Shown: positions 8,935 to 19,363 of the stretch, in pieces
Numbering within the stretch: the first letter of the stretch is position 1
Layout of the letters: every line of letters begins with the position of its first letter
Assembly: GCF_003999195.1 (NCBI RefSeq)
Contig: NZ_RJVR01000192.1
Location: 35,406-99,405, forward strand
Direction: 5' to 3'
DNA length: 64,000 nucleotides
Origin: Streptomyces soli
GTDB taxonomy: Bacteria; Actinomycetota; Actinomycetes; Streptomycetales; Streptomycetaceae
Notes under the pieces: model-generated
The model's database searches: none
What the model was told of the DNA's origin: nothing
The model's input: only the letters and a program-made list of their open reading frames with translations
Program-made: the position numbers and the translations under genes

Positions 8935-9996
8935 GTGACCACTTTGACGAAGCCCGAGGCCGAGCCCACGCCTCAAGAATCCGAGCACTTCCTTTCCGTG
9001 CGCGATCTGTACGTGCAGTTCGCCACGGAGGACGGCGTTGTGAAAGCCGTCGACGGGCTGTCCTTCGACCTCGACCGGGGTAAGACCCTGGGCATCGTGG
9101 GCGAGTCCGGCTCCGGCAAATCGGTCACCAACCTGGCGATCCTGGGACTGCACAACCCGCGCAACACCACCGTCGCCGGCGAGATCGTGCTCGGCGGCCA
9201 AGAGCTGACCGGCGCCTCCCCGAGGACACTGGAGAAGCTTCGCGGCAAGAAGATGGCGATGATCTTCCAGGACTCGCTGACCGCCCTGTCGCCGTACTAC
9301 ACCGTCGGCCGGCAGATCGCCGAGCCGTACATGAAGCACAACGGCGCCTCCAAGAAGGAGGCCAAAAACCGGGCCATCGAGATGCTCGCCAAGGTCGGCA
9401 TCCCCCAGCCGCAGACCCGGGTGGACGACTACCCGCACCAGTTCTCCGGCGGTATGCGGCAGCGCGCGATGATCGCGATGGCGCTGGTCTGCGATCCCGA
9501 CCTGGTGATCGCGGACGAGCCGACCACCGCGCTCGACGTGACCGTGCAGGCGCAGATCCTGGACCTGCTCAAGGACCTGCAGCAGGAGACTGGCACCGCA
9601 ATCATCCTGATTACGCACGACCTCGGCGTGATCGCCAACACCGCCGACGACGTCGTGGTGATGTACGCGGGCAGAGCCGTTGAGCGCGGCACCGTGCGGG
9701 ACATCCTCAAAACGCCGGAGCACCCTTACGCATGGGGCCTGCTCGGATCGATCCCGCGGCTGTCGGCCGACGTGGACGTGCCGCTCGCGCCGATCCCGGG
9801 CTCCCCTCCGAGCCTGCTGAACCCGCCGCCCGGCTGCCCGTTCCACACCCGGTGCGCCTTCACCGACACGGTGGGCGGCGACCGGTGCCGCACCGCCCGG
9901 CCGCAGCTTCCGGCCGGGCGGGGATCGGCCTGCCACCTGACGCAGGACCAGAAGCGTGACATCTTCATCGAGCAAATCCAGCCGCGGCTGCGCTGA
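8935..9996 (+). CDS. bldKD: BldKD-like oligopeptide ABC transporter ATPase (OppD type)
   Basis: This 353-residue ATP-binding subunit begins with GTG at 8935, eight bases after AGGAGAA. It has Walker A GESGSGKS (about 56-63), signature [12 protein letters not shown] (about 169-180), Walker B LVIADEP followed by TTALD, and the H-loop LITHD. The C-terminal oligopeptide-transporter extension carries [12 protein letters not shown] with further cysteines, typical of OppD/DppD (some members hold an Fe-S cluster there). It powers import together with the next gene. Confidence 0.78.
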   Translation: MTTLTKPEAEPTPQESEHFLSVRDLYVQFATEDGVVKAVDGLSFDLDRGKTLGIVGESGSGKSVTNLAILGLHNPRNTTVAGEIVLGGQELTGASPRTLEKLRGKKMAMIFQDSLTALSPYYTVGRQIAEPYMKHNGASKKEAKNRAIEMLAKVGIPQPQTRVDDYPHQFSGGMRQRAMIAMALVCDPDLVIADEPTTALDVTVQAQILDLLKDLQQETGTAIILITHDLGVIANTADDVVVMYAGRAVERGTVRDILKTPEHPYAWGLLGSIPRLSADVDVPLAPIPGSPPSLLNPPPGCPFHTRCAFTDTVGGDRCRTARPQLPAGRGSACHLTQDQKRDIFIEQIQPRLR

Positions 9997-10017
9997 CCAG
10001 AGTCGAGGGAACAAGCA

Positions 10018-11160
<1,143 letters not shown>

Positions 11161-11190
11161 CCGGGGCTCCGCCCACTTCTGCTCAGCAAC

Positions 11191-11224
11191 ATGGCCCGCA
11201 TCCGAGACTCCGGATGCGGGCCAT
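11191..11224 (+). terminator. Terminator of the bldK-type operon
   Basis: A perfect 14-bp stem ATGGCCCGCATCCG / CGGATGCGGGCCAT with a 6-base loop lies 30 bases after the bldKE stop. Confidence 0.8.
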
Positions 11225-11289
11225 GCCCGTTCGAGTGAACCTCTCGCGGAGCGCGCAAGGACTGGACCCTCGCCGGTATGATTTCGAGT

Positions 11290-11565
11290 ATGAGCCTTGA
11301 GCGCGTCACGATCACTATCCCAAGCGAGATCCTTTCTGCCGCCAAGGAGGCGGCAGAGCGTGAGGGTCTGAGCGTGTCGGCATGGCTCTCCAGGGCGGCA
11401 GAGCACGCGGCAAAGATCGAGGCAGGTCTGGCGGAGGCAGAGGTCGTCCTCGCGGAGATCGGCCCGCCGACCCCTGAGGAGCAGGCCTGGGTGGACGGCT
11501 TCATGGAGTTGGTTACGCAGCCAGCGACTGGCGTAAGCGCCGCCTCCGAGCACAACGCGGCCTGA
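11290..11565 (+). CDS. Ribbon-helix-helix type antitoxin (VapB/CopG-like)
   Basis: This 91-residue protein starts at 11290 (MSLERVTITIPSE). An ATG four codons upstream, at 11278, is also possible. The first 40 residues look like a ribbon-helix-helix DNA-binding fold: a beta strand RVTITIPSE, then helices EILSAAKEAAEREG and SVSAWLSRAAEHAAK. An acidic tail of about 50 residues would bind the toxin. The next gene, 24 bases downstream, encodes a PIN-domain protein, the usual partner. Such antitoxins repress their own operon. The family call comes from pattern and context only. Confidence 0.65.
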   Translation: MSLERVTITIPSEILSAAKEAAEREGLSVSAWLSRAAEHAAKIEAGLAEAEVVLAEIGPPTPEEQAWVDGFMELVTQPATGVSAASEHNAA

Positions 11566-11589
11566 GCCGTGGTGGGGAGGGAGGCGCGG

Positions 11590-11991
11590 ATGAGCGGGTT
11601 GCGCGTGGTGGTCTACGACGCGGGAATGCTGATTGCCGCCGAAGGGTCCGACGCCAAGGTCTGGCGTAGCCACCGGGCTTACCTGACCGCAGGCGGCGTA
11701 CCGCAAGTGCCCGCGCCTGTTGTCGCCCAGGTGTGGCGCAACGGCTCACGGCAAGCGCGTCTGGCGCAGTTCCTGAAGGGATGCGATGTCGTGCCCCTGG
11801 AGGACACTTTGGCGCGGGAAGTCGGCAAGCTTCTTGGCAAGGCAGGGTCGGATGACACGGTCGATGGAGCCGTCAGCGTGCTGGCGGCCCGATCTGGGGC
11901 GGTCGTGGCCACATCCGATCCGGATGACATCCACCGGCTGCTTGATCACTTGGGTGAGCGCGGCAAGAGGGCCCAGATCCAGCCGGTCTGA
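11590..11991 (+). CDS. PIN-domain toxin (VapC-like ribonuclease)
   Basis: The protein has 133 residues from the ATG at 11590, which follows GGGAGGGAGG. An upstream GTG at 11569 lacks a site. PIN features are VVVYDAGMLIAAE (first acidic residue, with a nearby Glu), an internal DDTVDGAVSVLAA segment and the C-terminal VVATSDPDDIHRLLDHL. These provide the Asp cluster that binds Mg2+ or Mn2+ for RNA cleavage. VapC toxins usually cut tRNA or rRNA and are held by the antitoxin encoded just upstream. The gene pair lies between duplicated ends of bldKE, suggesting the cassette moved in as a unit. Confidence 0.75.
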   Translation: MSGLRVVVYDAGMLIAAEGSDAKVWRSHRAYLTAGGVPQVPAPVVAQVWRNGSRQARLAQFLKGCDVVPLEDTLAREVGKLLGKAGSDDTVDGAVSVLAARSGAVVATSDPDDIHRLLDHLGERGKRAQIQPV

Positions 11992-12048
11992 GCAGACCGT
12001 CGCCCGAAAGGCCGTTGCCCGGTGATGACCGGGGGATCGGGCGAGGCG

Positions 12049-12149
12049 ATCGAAGAGGCCCAGGACGAAGGCAAGACACTCTGACCGGGGCTCCGCCCAT
12101 TTCGGCTCAGCACCAAGGCCCGCATCCGAGACCTTCGGATGCGGGCCAT
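12049..12149 (+). repeat. Direct repeat copy 2: orphan bldKE-like 3' end plus terminator
   Basis: This second copy still reads IEEAQDEGKTL-stop in frame but has no gene body upstream. The hairpin GGCCCGCATCCGA / TCGGATGCGGGCC (12117-12147) is retained and would end transcription from the toxin gene. The roughly 90% match suggests it derives from a related strain's bldKE, not from a recent perfect duplication. Confidence 0.8.
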
Positions 12150-12266
12150 GTACGTTGGCGGCGCGTAAAGGGGGTGCCAGGGGCCCGGGCGTCTTGGGTG
12201 CTGATCGCTCCCGGGTGACACGGGCCGTGAGACCCCGACACGTCCCTGCCCCATCCGCCGGATAGC

Positions 12267-12515
12267 TCAGTTAGCCCAGACCACCCTCACGATGACGATC
12301 AGTTGACGGCTCTCGACCGGCAAGAACCACAACATCGCGCCGCCATCGATATCAACGACACGCAGCCGACTGCCGGTGCCCACCTCGCGTGCGTCCCGAC
12401 CCAGCGCGGCAAGCTGCCCGGCGGCATGCTCGACTGCTGCGATGACTGGTACGGGCAGACCGGCAACAACGTGGGCGCGGTCCGGGTCGTACTCCCACGT
12501 CCAGGTGTCACTCAC
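12267..12515 (-). CDS. RelE/ParE-like small protein, putative toxin
   Basis: This 82-residue protein has the order of a RelE fold: an N-terminal strand with Trp/Tyr (WTWEYDPDRA), two helices (VPVIAAVEHAAGQLAALG), then strands LRVVDIDGGAMLWFLPV and LIVIVRVVW. Its ATG overlaps the stop of the upstream gene by four bases (ATGA, 12512-12515), so the two are translationally coupled. That coupling supports a toxin-antitoxin-like pair. Catalytic residues of RelE ribonucleases are not clearly present, so toxicity is inference. Confidence 0.5.
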   Translation of the reverse strand: MSDTWTWEYDPDRAHVVAGLPVPVIAAVEHAAGQLAALGRDAREVGTGSRLRVVDIDGGAMLWFLPVESRQLIVIVRVVWAN

Positions 12516-12871
12516 AGCGCCCTGACCTCGGCCTCGGCCGCGTCGAGAATCCGGTGGATCTCCGCGAGCGCTGCCCGCATCTCGTCGTCGTCAGCCGTCT
12601 CGGAGGCGATCAGCTCGTGCTCCCGCAGACGGGAGGCCCGGTCGGGCCACCGCTCGATCGCGACGATCATGCCCCAGTGCAGGGAGAAGAGGCGCAGCGG
12701 ATCAAGGCTCTGCTGGTCGCGGGCCTGGTGCATCGCCCGTGCCATGTGGCGGTCGAATTCCGGCCTGCGGGTCGGCGCTATCGTCTCCACGGCCGCGCGT
12801 AGGGACTCGGCATCCAGCGCGGGCATGGGAATGAGCGGTCCCCCGCCGTTCGCTAGCGGCTGACTGGTCAT
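12512..12871 (-). CDS. DUF6247-like protein, putative antitoxin partner
   Basis: This 119-residue acidic, helix-rich protein has a Gly/Pro-rich start (ANGGGPLIPMPALDAESLRAAVETIAP), then DRHMARAMHQARDQQSLDPLRLFSLHWGMIVAIERWP and a helical tail. The pattern resembles the actinobacterial DUF6247 family that commonly precedes a small RelE-like gene, as it does here. GGGAGGTACC lies upstream of the ATG at 12871. Its direct role is unknown. Antitoxin function is inferred only from gene order. Confidence 0.5.
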   Translation of the reverse strand: MTSQPLANGGGPLIPMPALDAESLRAAVETIAPTRRPEFDRHMARAMHQARDQQSLDPLRLFSLHWGMIVAIERWPDRASRLREHELIASETADDDEMRAALAEIHRILDAAEAEVRAL

Positions 12872-12911
12872 CGCTGGTACCTCCCGTCCGGTCCGGCCTC
12901 AAAGTCTATGA

Positions 12912-13205
12912 CGCAGCGCTCGTAACATGCCGCTGATCGCCGACCATCTGCTGGATCTGCCGGTAGAGGAGGTGGCCTGGGATTCGGAGGGGTCGAGCTG
13001 CGCGATGCGGACACGGTTGAGTCGGGTCCGGAAGATCCTCGGCGAGCGACTCAAGGAGACCGGCACCGGCAGGCACAGGGGGTCGCTGCGCCGGCCGACC
13101 GACCCACCTGGGGTGCGCTGCGCCGAATCGGTGACACGACTGCGTTGGTGTCCTACTTGCGGTGCCATGGGGAACAAAGTGTCTTTTGTAACCCATGACA
13201 TATGA
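12912..13205 (+). pseudogene. Possible ECF sigma factor region 4 remnant
   Basis: From the ATG at 12927 the frame reads HLLDLPVEEVAWD, then AMRTRLSRVRKILGERLKE. This resembles sigma region 4 (LPxEEVA, helix-turn-helix, RTRLSRVRxxL), but the turn is garbled and no region 2 exists upstream, where a stop lies just before. The remainder to 13205 looks like non-coding sequence. I read it as a decayed fragment, but chance similarity is possible. The rest of 12872-13239 holds the ribosome binding site AAGGAGG of the next gene and nothing else I can identify. Confidence 0.3.
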
Positions 13206-13239
13206 GCCATGAAGCCATGACTCCACAAGGAGGCACCCG

Positions 13240-14883
13240 ATGCGCGGAGCCACGCGCTACAAGTGGGCCGCCTGCGCGGCGACGACCGTCGTGCTGGCGG
13301 CCACGGTGACGGCCTGCGGCGGTGGTGGCGGGGGCGGTGGCGGCGGGAGCAGCGCCACGGGGGTGTTGAGTGCGTCGTGGACGGACCCGCAGAACCCGTT
13401 GGAGCCGGCCAACACCAATGAGGTGCAGGGCGGCAAGGTGCTGTCAATGATCTTCCGGGGGCTGAAGAAGTACGACCCCCAGACGGGCGCGGCGCAGAAC
13501 ATGATCGCCAGCTCGATCGGCACGAAGGACTCGCAGAACTTCACGATCAAGCTCAAGAACGGATGGACCTTCAGCAACGGACAGAAGGTCACCTCCGCCT
13601 CCTTCATCGACGCCTGGAACTACGCGGCGGTGACGTCGAACAAGCAGATCAACGCCTCCTTCTTCTCCTACATCGACGGCTTCGACAAGGTCCACCCGGA
13701 GACCGGCTCCCCCTCCGCCAAGACGATGAGCGGGCTGAAGAAGACCGGCGACCTGAGCTTCACCGTCAAGCTCAACCAGAAGTTCTCGACCTGGCCGGAC
13801 ACGCTCGGCTACTCGGCCTTCATGCCGCTGCCGCAGTCGTTCTTCACCGACCACGCCGGCTGGCTGCAGAAGCCGATCGGCAACGGCCCGTACGAGGTGC
13901 AGTCGTACACCAGGGGCACCGGCATCAAGCTGCGCAAGTGGAGCGGTTACAAGGGCGACGACAAGGCCGTCAACGGCGGGGTCGACCTCCAGGTCTACAC
14001 GGACAACAACACCGCGTACACCGACCTGCAGGCGGGCAACCTCGACCTGGTCGACGACATCCCGGCCACGCAGCTGAAGAACGTCAAGAGCGACCTGGGC
14101 GGCCGCTACCTCAACACCCCGGCGGGCATCATCCAGACCCTGGGCTTCCCGCTCTACGACAAGAACTGGAAGGGCGCCAACTCGGCGAAGGTGCGCCAGG
14201 GCATCTCGATGGCGATCAACCGCCCGCAGATCACCAAGACGATCTTCCAGAACACCCGTACGCCCGCCACCGACTGGACCTCGCCGGTCCTCGGCTCCGC
14301 CGGCGGCTACCAGAGCGGCGTCTGCGGGAGCGTCTGCACCTACAACCCGACGCAGGCCAAGAAGCTGATCAAGGATGGCGGCGGGATCCCCGGCGGCACC
14401 CTCAAAATCGGCTACAACGCGGACACCGGCTCGCACAAGGACTGGGTCGACGCGGTGTGCAACAGCATCAACAACGCGCTCGGCAACGACAACGCCTGCG
14501 TCGGCAGCCCGACCGGCACCTTCGCGGACTTCCGCAACAAGATCACCAACAAGCAGATGACTGGGCCCTTCCGGGCCGGCTGGCAGATGGACTACCCGCT
14601 GATCCAGGACTTCCTGCAGCCGCTCTACTACACCGGCGCCTCGTCCAACGACTCGCACTTCAGCAACGCGGCCTTCGACAAGCTGGTCGACCAGGCCAAC
14701 GCCGAGAACGACAGCGCGAAGGCCGTGCTGAAGTTCCAGGACGCCGAGCGGATCCTCGCCCAGGAGGTCCCGGCCATCCCGCTCTGGTACCAGAACGGCA
14801 GCGCCGGCTGGTCGAGCCGGCTCTCCAACGTCGCGCTCGACCCGTTCAGCGTCCCCGTCTACAACGAGATCAAGGTCAGCTGA
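13240..14883 (+). CDS. Peptide-binding lipoprotein of the second importer (DppA-like)
   Basis: This 547-residue SBP_bac_5 family protein starts at 13240 seven bases after AAGGAGG. Its signal peptide ends at lipobox VTAC (Cys26), followed by a run of ten glycines as a flexible tether. The family core is visible (FRGLKKYDPQTG near residues 69-80, LKNGWTFSNGQKVTSASF, and WQMDYPLIQDFLQPLYY late). It starts the second five-gene importer operon. The substrate is probably a short peptide; the sequence does not say which. Confidence 0.85.
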   Translation: MRGATRYKWAACAATTVVLAATVTACGGGGGGGGGGSSATGVLSASWTDPQNPLEPANTNEVQGGKVLSMIFRGLKKYDPQTGAAQNMIASSIGTKDSQNFTIKLKNGWTFSNGQKVTSASFIDAWNYAAVTSNKQINASFFSYIDGFDKVHPETGSPSAKTMSGLKKTGDLSFTVKLNQKFSTWPDTLGYSAFMPLPQSFFTDHAGWLQKPIGNGPYEVQSYTRGTGIKLRKWSGYKGDDKAVNGGVDLQVYTDNNTAYTDLQAGNLDLVDDIPATQLKNVKSDLGGRYLNTPAGIIQTLGFPLYDKNWKGANSAKVRQGISMAINRPQITKTIFQNTRTPATDWTSPVLGSAGGYQSGVCGSVCTYNPTQAKKLIKDGGGIPGGTLKIGYNADTGSHKDWVDAVCNSINNALGNDNACVGSPTGTFADFRNKITNKQMTGPFRAGWQMDYPLIQDFLQPLYYTGASSNDSHFSNAAFDKLVDQANAENDSAKAVLKFQDAERILAQEVPAIPLWYQNGSAGWSSRLSNVALDPFSVPVYNEIKVS

Positions 14884-14892
14884 CGCATCGCA

Positions 14893-14918
14893 GCGGCCCG
14901 GGGCCTTCTCCGGGCCGC
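14893..14918 (+). terminator. Intercistronic hairpin after the second binding-protein gene
   Basis: A 9-bp stem GCGGCCCGG / CCGGGCCGC with an 8-base loop lies 10 bases after the stop and 50 bases before the permease gene. This mirrors the hairpin after bldKB. Partial termination or mRNA protection is likely. Confidence 0.6.
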
Positions 14919-14968
14919 CGCCAGGCCCTCACCCGACCCGCCACCCGACCCGCTCCCGGGAAGGCCCC

Positions 14969-15892
14969 ATGGGACGCTATGTGATCCGCCGTCTGCTGCA
15001 GATGATCCCGGTGTTCATCGGCACGACGCTGCTGATCTTCTTCATGGTGTACGCCCTCGGCGACCCCGTCGCCGCCAAGTGCGGCGAACGCGCCTGCGAC
15101 CCCGCCACCGCCGCGCAGATCCGCAAGGACCTCTACCTCGACCACCCCCTGTGGCAGCAGTACCTGCACTACATGGGCCAGATCTTCCAGGGTGACTTCG
15201 GCACCGCCTACAACGGCCAGCAGGTCACCGCGCTGATGGGGAGCGCCTTCCCGGTGACGCTGCGGCTCACCATCGTCGCGATCCTCTTCGAGATCATCAT
15301 CGGCATCACGCTCGGCGTCATCACCGGCATGCGGCGCGGCCGGCCTGTCGACACCGGCGCCCTGCTGCTGACCCTGATCGTGATCTCCATCCCGACCTTC
15401 GTCACCGGCTATGTGCTTCAGTACCTGCTCGGCGTCAAATGGGGCGTCATCTCACCCTCGGTGTCCACGGGGGCGCCCTTCAACGAGCTGATCATCCCCG
15501 GCCTCGTCCTCGCGCTGGTCTCCCTGGCGTACGTCACCCGGCTCACCCGTACCTCCATCGTCGAGAACGCCCGCGCCGACTACGTACGTACCGCCATCGC
15601 CAAGGGCCTGCCGCGCGGCCGGGTCATCACCCGCCACCTGCTGCGCAACTCCCTCATCCCGGTGGTCACCTTCATCGGCACCGACATCGGGGCGCTCATG
15701 GGTGGCGCCATCGTCACCGAGCGGATCTTCAACATCCGCGGCGTCGGCTTCCAGCTCTACCAGGGCATCCTGCGCCTCGACTCGGCGACCGTCGTCGGCT
15801 TCGTGACCATCCTCGTCATCGTCTTCCTGGTGGCGAACCTCCTCGTCGACCTCCTGTACGCAGTTCTGGACCCGAGGATCCGCTATGCGTAG
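14969..15892 (+). CDS. Oligopeptide ABC transporter permease, OppB/DppB type
   Basis: This 307-residue permease has a first helix at 9-29 (LLQMIPVFIGTTLLIFFMVYALG), an outer loop with Cys residues (KCGERACD) and a five-helix transport domain from about residue 95. The coupling loop is RADYVRTAIAKGLPRGRVITRHLLRNSLIP (about 203-232). It forms the pore with the OppC-type gene downstream. A 218-bp inverted-repeat element separates the two permease genes. Confidence 0.85.
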   Translation: MGRYVIRRLLQMIPVFIGTTLLIFFMVYALGDPVAAKCGERACDPATAAQIRKDLYLDHPLWQQYLHYMGQIFQGDFGTAYNGQQVTALMGSAFPVTLRLTIVAILFEIIIGITLGVITGMRRGRPVDTGALLLTLIVISIPTFVTGYVLQYLLGVKWGVISPSVSTGAPFNELIIPGLVLALVSLAYVTRLTRTSIVENARADYVRTAIAKGLPRGRVITRHLLRNSLIPVVTFIGTDIGALMGGAIVTERIFNIRGVGFQLYQGILRLDSATVVGFVTILVIVFLVANLLVDLLYAVLDPRIRYA

Positions 15893-15921
15893 GCCGCTGC
15901 GCGGCCAGGAATCCGCATTTA

Positions 15922-16139
15922 AGAGGCCGCGCAAATTGGTGGGTGGGGGAAGGAGCGGTGTCCGGGCCGAGTCTGGCAAGGCGGTGGGGCACTCCCCCAG
16001 CCTTCGGCCGGGGGGACCCCCACCAGCCGCCAGGGCTGGGGGAGAGGGAGGCACCCTGGTTTTGGGTGGCGACCGACGACAACGCCGCCAGGCGAGAGTC
16101 CGGGCGCCGCGACGCCGCCCACCAATTTGCGCGGCCTCT
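15922..16139. mobile_element. Small inverted-repeat element (MITE-like), copy A
   Basis: The 218-bp segment has perfect 22-bp terminal inverted repeats starting AGAGGCCGCGCAAATTGG, and no gene. A related element lies at 24474-24652. The two share the ends and internal blocks (GGCAAGGCGGTGGG and CGACCGACGACAACGCC). It sits between the oppB- and oppC-type genes of one operon without breaking either. It could add a hairpin to the transcript. Confidence 0.75.
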
Positions 16140-16212
16140 AAGCCTGCCCGCAGCGCGGGCAGGGCGCTGGAGAGGCCTGCGCAGCCGGGCCTGACCGACC
16201 TGAGGACTCCTT

Positions 16213-17199
16213 ATGCCTGAGCCCGATAATCACCGCGACGAAGCGATTGAGCCCGCGGGCGGGACCGGCGCGAGCATAAACCTCGCGCAGGACGAGGCAC
16301 GGTCCCTGGAACGCCGGCCCGGCGGCGGGCAGGCTCCGGGCGGGCCGGCGGAGAAGCCGCGCAGCCTGTGGTCGGACGCGTGGCGGGATCTGCGGCGCAA
16401 CTCGATCTTCGTCATCTCGGCGCTGGTGATCATCTTCCTGGTCGTCATCTCGCTCTGGCCGAGCCTGATCGCCAGCGGCAACCCGCTCAGCTGCAACCTC
16501 GGCAACTCCCAGAAGGGCTCGACGCCCGGCCACCCCTTCGGCTTCGACAACCAGGGCTGCGACGTGTACACGCGGGTCGTCTACGGCGCCCGCGCCTCCG
16601 TCACCGTGGGCGTCTGCGCGACGCTGGGCGCGGCGATCCTGGGCAGTGTGCTGGGCGGGCTGGCCGGGTTCTTCGGCGGCTGGGGGGACGCGATCCTGTC
16701 CCGGGTCAGCGACATCTTCTTCGGCATCCCGATCGTGCTGGGCGGGCTGGTCTTCCTGTCCGTGATCACCAACACCACCGTCTGGCCGGTGGTCGGCTTC
16801 ATCGTGCTGCTGGGCTGGCCGCAGATCGGCCGCATCGCGCGCGGCTCGGTCATCACCGCCCGCCAGAACGACTACGTACAGGCCGCGCGGGCGCTCGGGG
16901 CGGGCAACTCCCGGCTGCTGCTGCGGCACATCGCGCCCAATGCGGTGGCCCCGGTGATCGTGGTCGCGACGATCGCGCTCGGTACGTACATCTCGCTGGA
17001 GGCCACGCTGTCGTACCTCGGGGTCGGGCTGAAGCCGCCGACCGTGTCCTGGGGCATCGACATCTCCCAGGCGTCCAGCCAGATCCGCAACGCGCCGCAC
17101 ATGCTGCTGTGGCCGGCCGGGGCGCTGAGCGTGACCGTGCTCGCCTTCATCATGCTCGGCGACGCGGTGCGCGACGCCCTCGACCCCAAGCTGCACTGA
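16213..17199 (+). CDS. Oligopeptide ABC transporter permease, OppC/DppC type
   Basis: This 328-residue permease has a charged cytoplasmic N-terminus (about 1-65) and a first helix near 70-92. An outer loop contains FDNQGCDVYTRVVYGAR, and the transport domain follows. The coupling loop reads RQNDYVQAARALGAGNSRLLLRHIAPN (about 217-243). The ATG at 16213 follows GAGGA. It partners the OppB-type permease upstream of the inverted-repeat element. Confidence 0.85.
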   Translation: MPEPDNHRDEAIEPAGGTGASINLAQDEARSLERRPGGGQAPGGPAEKPRSLWSDAWRDLRRNSIFVISALVIIFLVVISLWPSLIASGNPLSCNLGNSQKGSTPGHPFGFDNQGCDVYTRVVYGARASVTVGVCATLGAAILGSVLGGLAGFFGGWGDAILSRVSDIFFGIPIVLGGLVFLSVITNTTVWPVVGFIVLLGWPQIGRIARGSVITARQNDYVQAARALGAGNSRLLLRHIAPNAVAPVIVVATIALGTYISLEATLSYLGVGLKPPTVSWGIDISQASSQIRNAPHMLLWPAGALSVTVLAFIMLGDAVRDALDPKLH

Positions 17200-17210
17200 C
17201 GGAGGCGTCG

Positions 17211-18233
17211 ATGACGACCACTGAGGTATCGGCCGAGGGGACCGCCCGGCCGTCGGCGCCCTTGCTGGACGTACGGGATCTGCATGTCGAGTTCCGTACG
17301 AGGGACGGGGTCGCGCGCGCGGTCAACGGAGTCAGCTACACCGTGAAGGCCGCCGAGACTCTCGCCGTGCTCGGGGAGTCCGGCTCCGGGAAGTCGGTGA
17401 CCGCGCAGGCGATCATGGGCATTCTGGATTCGCCGCCCGGCTTTGTGACGAAGGGGGAGATCCTCTTCCAGGGCCGGGACCTGCTGACGATGAACGCCGA
17501 GGAACGCCGCAAGGTGCGTGGCGCGAAGATGGCGATGATCTTCCAGGACGCACTGTCCGCACTGAACCCGGTAATGAGTGTCGGCGACCAGCTCGCCGAG
17601 ATGTTCATCGTGCACGAGGGCCTGTCGCGGAAGGACTCCAAGGCCAAGGCGATCGAGCTGATGGACCGGGTACGGATCCCGGCGGCCCGGGAGCGGGTCG
17701 GGCAGTATCCGCACCAGTTCTCCGGCGGTATGCGGCAGCGCATCATGATCGCGATGGCGCTGGCGCTGGAGCCCGAGCTGATCATCGCCGACGAGCCGAC
17801 GACGGCGCTCGACGTCACCGTGCAGGCGCAGGTCATGGAGCTGCTGGCGGAGCTGCAGCGCGAGTACAGCATGGGGCTCATCCTCATCACCCACGACCTG
17901 GGGGTGGTGGCCGACGTCGCCGACTACATCGCCGTCATGTACGCCGGCCGGATCGTCGAGACCTCCCCGGTGCACGACATCTACCGGCGCCCGGCCCATC
18001 CGTACACCAAGGGCCTGCTCGCCTCCATCCCGCGCCTGGACCAGAAGGGCCAGGAACTGTACGCGATCAAGGGCCTGCCGCCGAACCTCCTGCACATCCC
18101 GCCGGGCTGCGCCTTCAACCCGCGCTGCCCCATGGCGCAGGCCGTGTGCCGCACGGACGAGCCGCCGCTGTACGACGTGAGCCCCACCCGGGCCAGCGCC
18201 TGCCACTTCTGGAAGGAGTGCCTCGATGGCTGA
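17211..18233 (+). CDS. Oligopeptide ABC transporter ATPase, OppD/DppD type
   Basis: This 340-residue ATPase starts at 17211 ([10 protein letters not shown]), with GGAGG six bases upstream. The frame stays open far upstream but only as a shadow of the permease gene. It has Walker A GESGSGKS (about 60-67), signature [12 protein letters not shown], Walker [14 protein letters not shown]-loop LITHD and the C-terminal [17 protein letters not shown] extension. Its stop overlaps the next gene by 8 bases. Confidence 0.85.
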   Translation: MTTTEVSAEGTARPSAPLLDVRDLHVEFRTRDGVARAVNGVSYTVKAAETLAVLGESGSGKSVTAQAIMGILDSPPGFVTKGEILFQGRDLLTMNAEERRKVRGAKMAMIFQDALSALNPVMSVGDQLAEMFIVHEGLSRKDSKAKAIELMDRVRIPAARERVGQYPHQFSGGMRQRIMIAMALALEPELIIADEPTTALDVTVQAQVMELLAELQREYSMGLILITHDLGVVADVADYIAVMYAGRIVETSPVHDIYRRPAHPYTKGLLASIPRLDQKGQELYAIKGLPPNLLHIPPGCAFNPRCPMAQAVCRTDEPPLYDVSPTRASACHFWKECLDG

Positions 18234-19305
18234 ATCGATCCTTCAAGTGCGCGGCCTGGTCAAGCACTTCCCGCTGACCCAGGGCATCCTGTTCAAGAAG
18301 CAGGTCGGAGCCGTTCAGGCCGTCGACGGCGTCGACTTCGACCTCTACGCAGGCGAGACGCTCGGCATCGTCGGCGAGTCGGGCTGCGGCAAGTCGACGG
18401 TCGCCAAGCTGCTGATGAACCTGGAGCGGCCCACCGCCGGCGAGATCATCTTCAAGGGCGACGACATCACCAAGCTGTCCGGGCGTGCGCTGAAGGCGGT
18501 GCGGCGCAACATCCAGATGGTCTTCCAGGACCCGTACACCTCGCTGAATCCCCGGATGACGGTCGGCGACATCATCGGCGAACCGTACGAGATCCATCCC
18601 GAGGTCGCGCCGAAGGGCGAGCGCCGGAAGAAGGTCCAGGACCTGCTGGACGTCGTCGGCCTCAACCCGGAGTACATCAACCGCTATCCGCACCAGTTCT
18701 CCGGCGGCCAGCGCCAGCGCATCGGCATCGCGCGCGGGCTGGCGCTGCGGCCGGAGATCATCGTCGCCGACGAGCCGGTGTCGGCGCTGGACGTCTCGGT
18801 GCAGGCCCAGGTCATCAACCTGATGGAGCGGCTGCAGGACGAGTTCAGCCTCTCGTACATGTTCATCGCCCACGACCTGTCCATCGTCCGGCACATCTCC
18901 GACCGGGTCGGGGTGATGTACCTCGGCAAGATCGTCGAGATCGGCGACGACGCCCAGATCTACGAGCACCCCACCCACCCCTACACCCAGGCCCTCCTGT
19001 CCGCTGTCCCCGTCCCCGACCCCGACGCCCGCGAACACCGCGAACGCATCGTGCTGTCCGGCGACGTCCCCTCCCCCGCCAACCCCCCCTCCGGCTGCCG
19101 CTTCCGCACCCGCTGCTGGAAGGCCCAGGAACGCTGCGCCTTCGAAATCCCTCTGCTCGCCGTCCCGGCGGTCTTCCGGGGCCTCGACTCGCCGGCCGCG
19201 CACGACAGCGCCTGCCACTTCGCGGAGGAGAAGCCCACGGTCGTCCCCCCGGAGGCGCCACCGGTGGAGCCCCCGCATGAACCCCCGCCGGACAAGCAGC
19301 CGTGA
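18226..19305 (+). CDS. Oligopeptide ABC transporter ATPase, OppF/DppF type
   Basis: This 359-residue ATPase is the last gene of the second importer operon. It has Walker [10 protein letters not shown] (about 53-61), signature [12 protein letters not shown], Walker [13 protein letters not shown] and the Cys-bearing extension [18 protein letters not shown]. The tail is unusually Pro-rich ([19 protein letters not shown]). GGAAGGAG precedes the start inside the previous gene, so translation of the two ATPases is coupled. Confidence 0.85.
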   Translation: MAESILQVRGLVKHFPLTQGILFKKQVGAVQAVDGVDFDLYAGETLGIVGESGCGKSTVAKLLMNLERPTAGEIIFKGDDITKLSGRALKAVRRNIQMVFQDPYTSLNPRMTVGDIIGEPYEIHPEVAPKGERRKKVQDLLDVVGLNPEYINRYPHQFSGGQRQRIGIARGLALRPEIIVADEPVSALDVSVQAQVINLMERLQDEFSLSYMFIAHDLSIVRHISDRVGVMYLGKIVEIGDDAQIYEHPTHPYTQALLSAVPVPDPDAREHRERIVLSGDVPSPANPPSGCRFRTRCWKAQERCAFEIPLLAVPAVFRGLDSPAAHDSACHFAEEKPTVVPPEAPPVEPPHEPPPDKQP

Positions 19306-19309
19306 AACG

Positions 19310-19347
19310 CGACGGCCCGGCATCCCACGGGGGGCGCCGGGCCGTCG
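19310..19347. terminator. Bidirectional terminator between the oppF-type gene and typA
   Basis: A perfect 12-bp stem CGACGGCCCGGC / GCCGGGCCGTCG closes a 14-base loop in the 58-base gap between convergent genes. It can serve both strands. Confidence 0.75.
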
Positions 19348-19363
19348 TACGTACGTCAGTACG

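Noticed and set aside
12257..12285. GGATAGCTCAGTTAG resembles the D-arm of a tRNA.
   Set aside because: No acceptor partner, anticodon arm or T-arm follows. The bases are the 3' end of the RelE-like gene read in reverse.
16368..18233. Apparent 621-residue fusion ending in the OppD-type ATPase.
   Set aside because: The upstream part is a shadow of the OppC-type gene. The ATG at 17211 with GGAGG is the real start.
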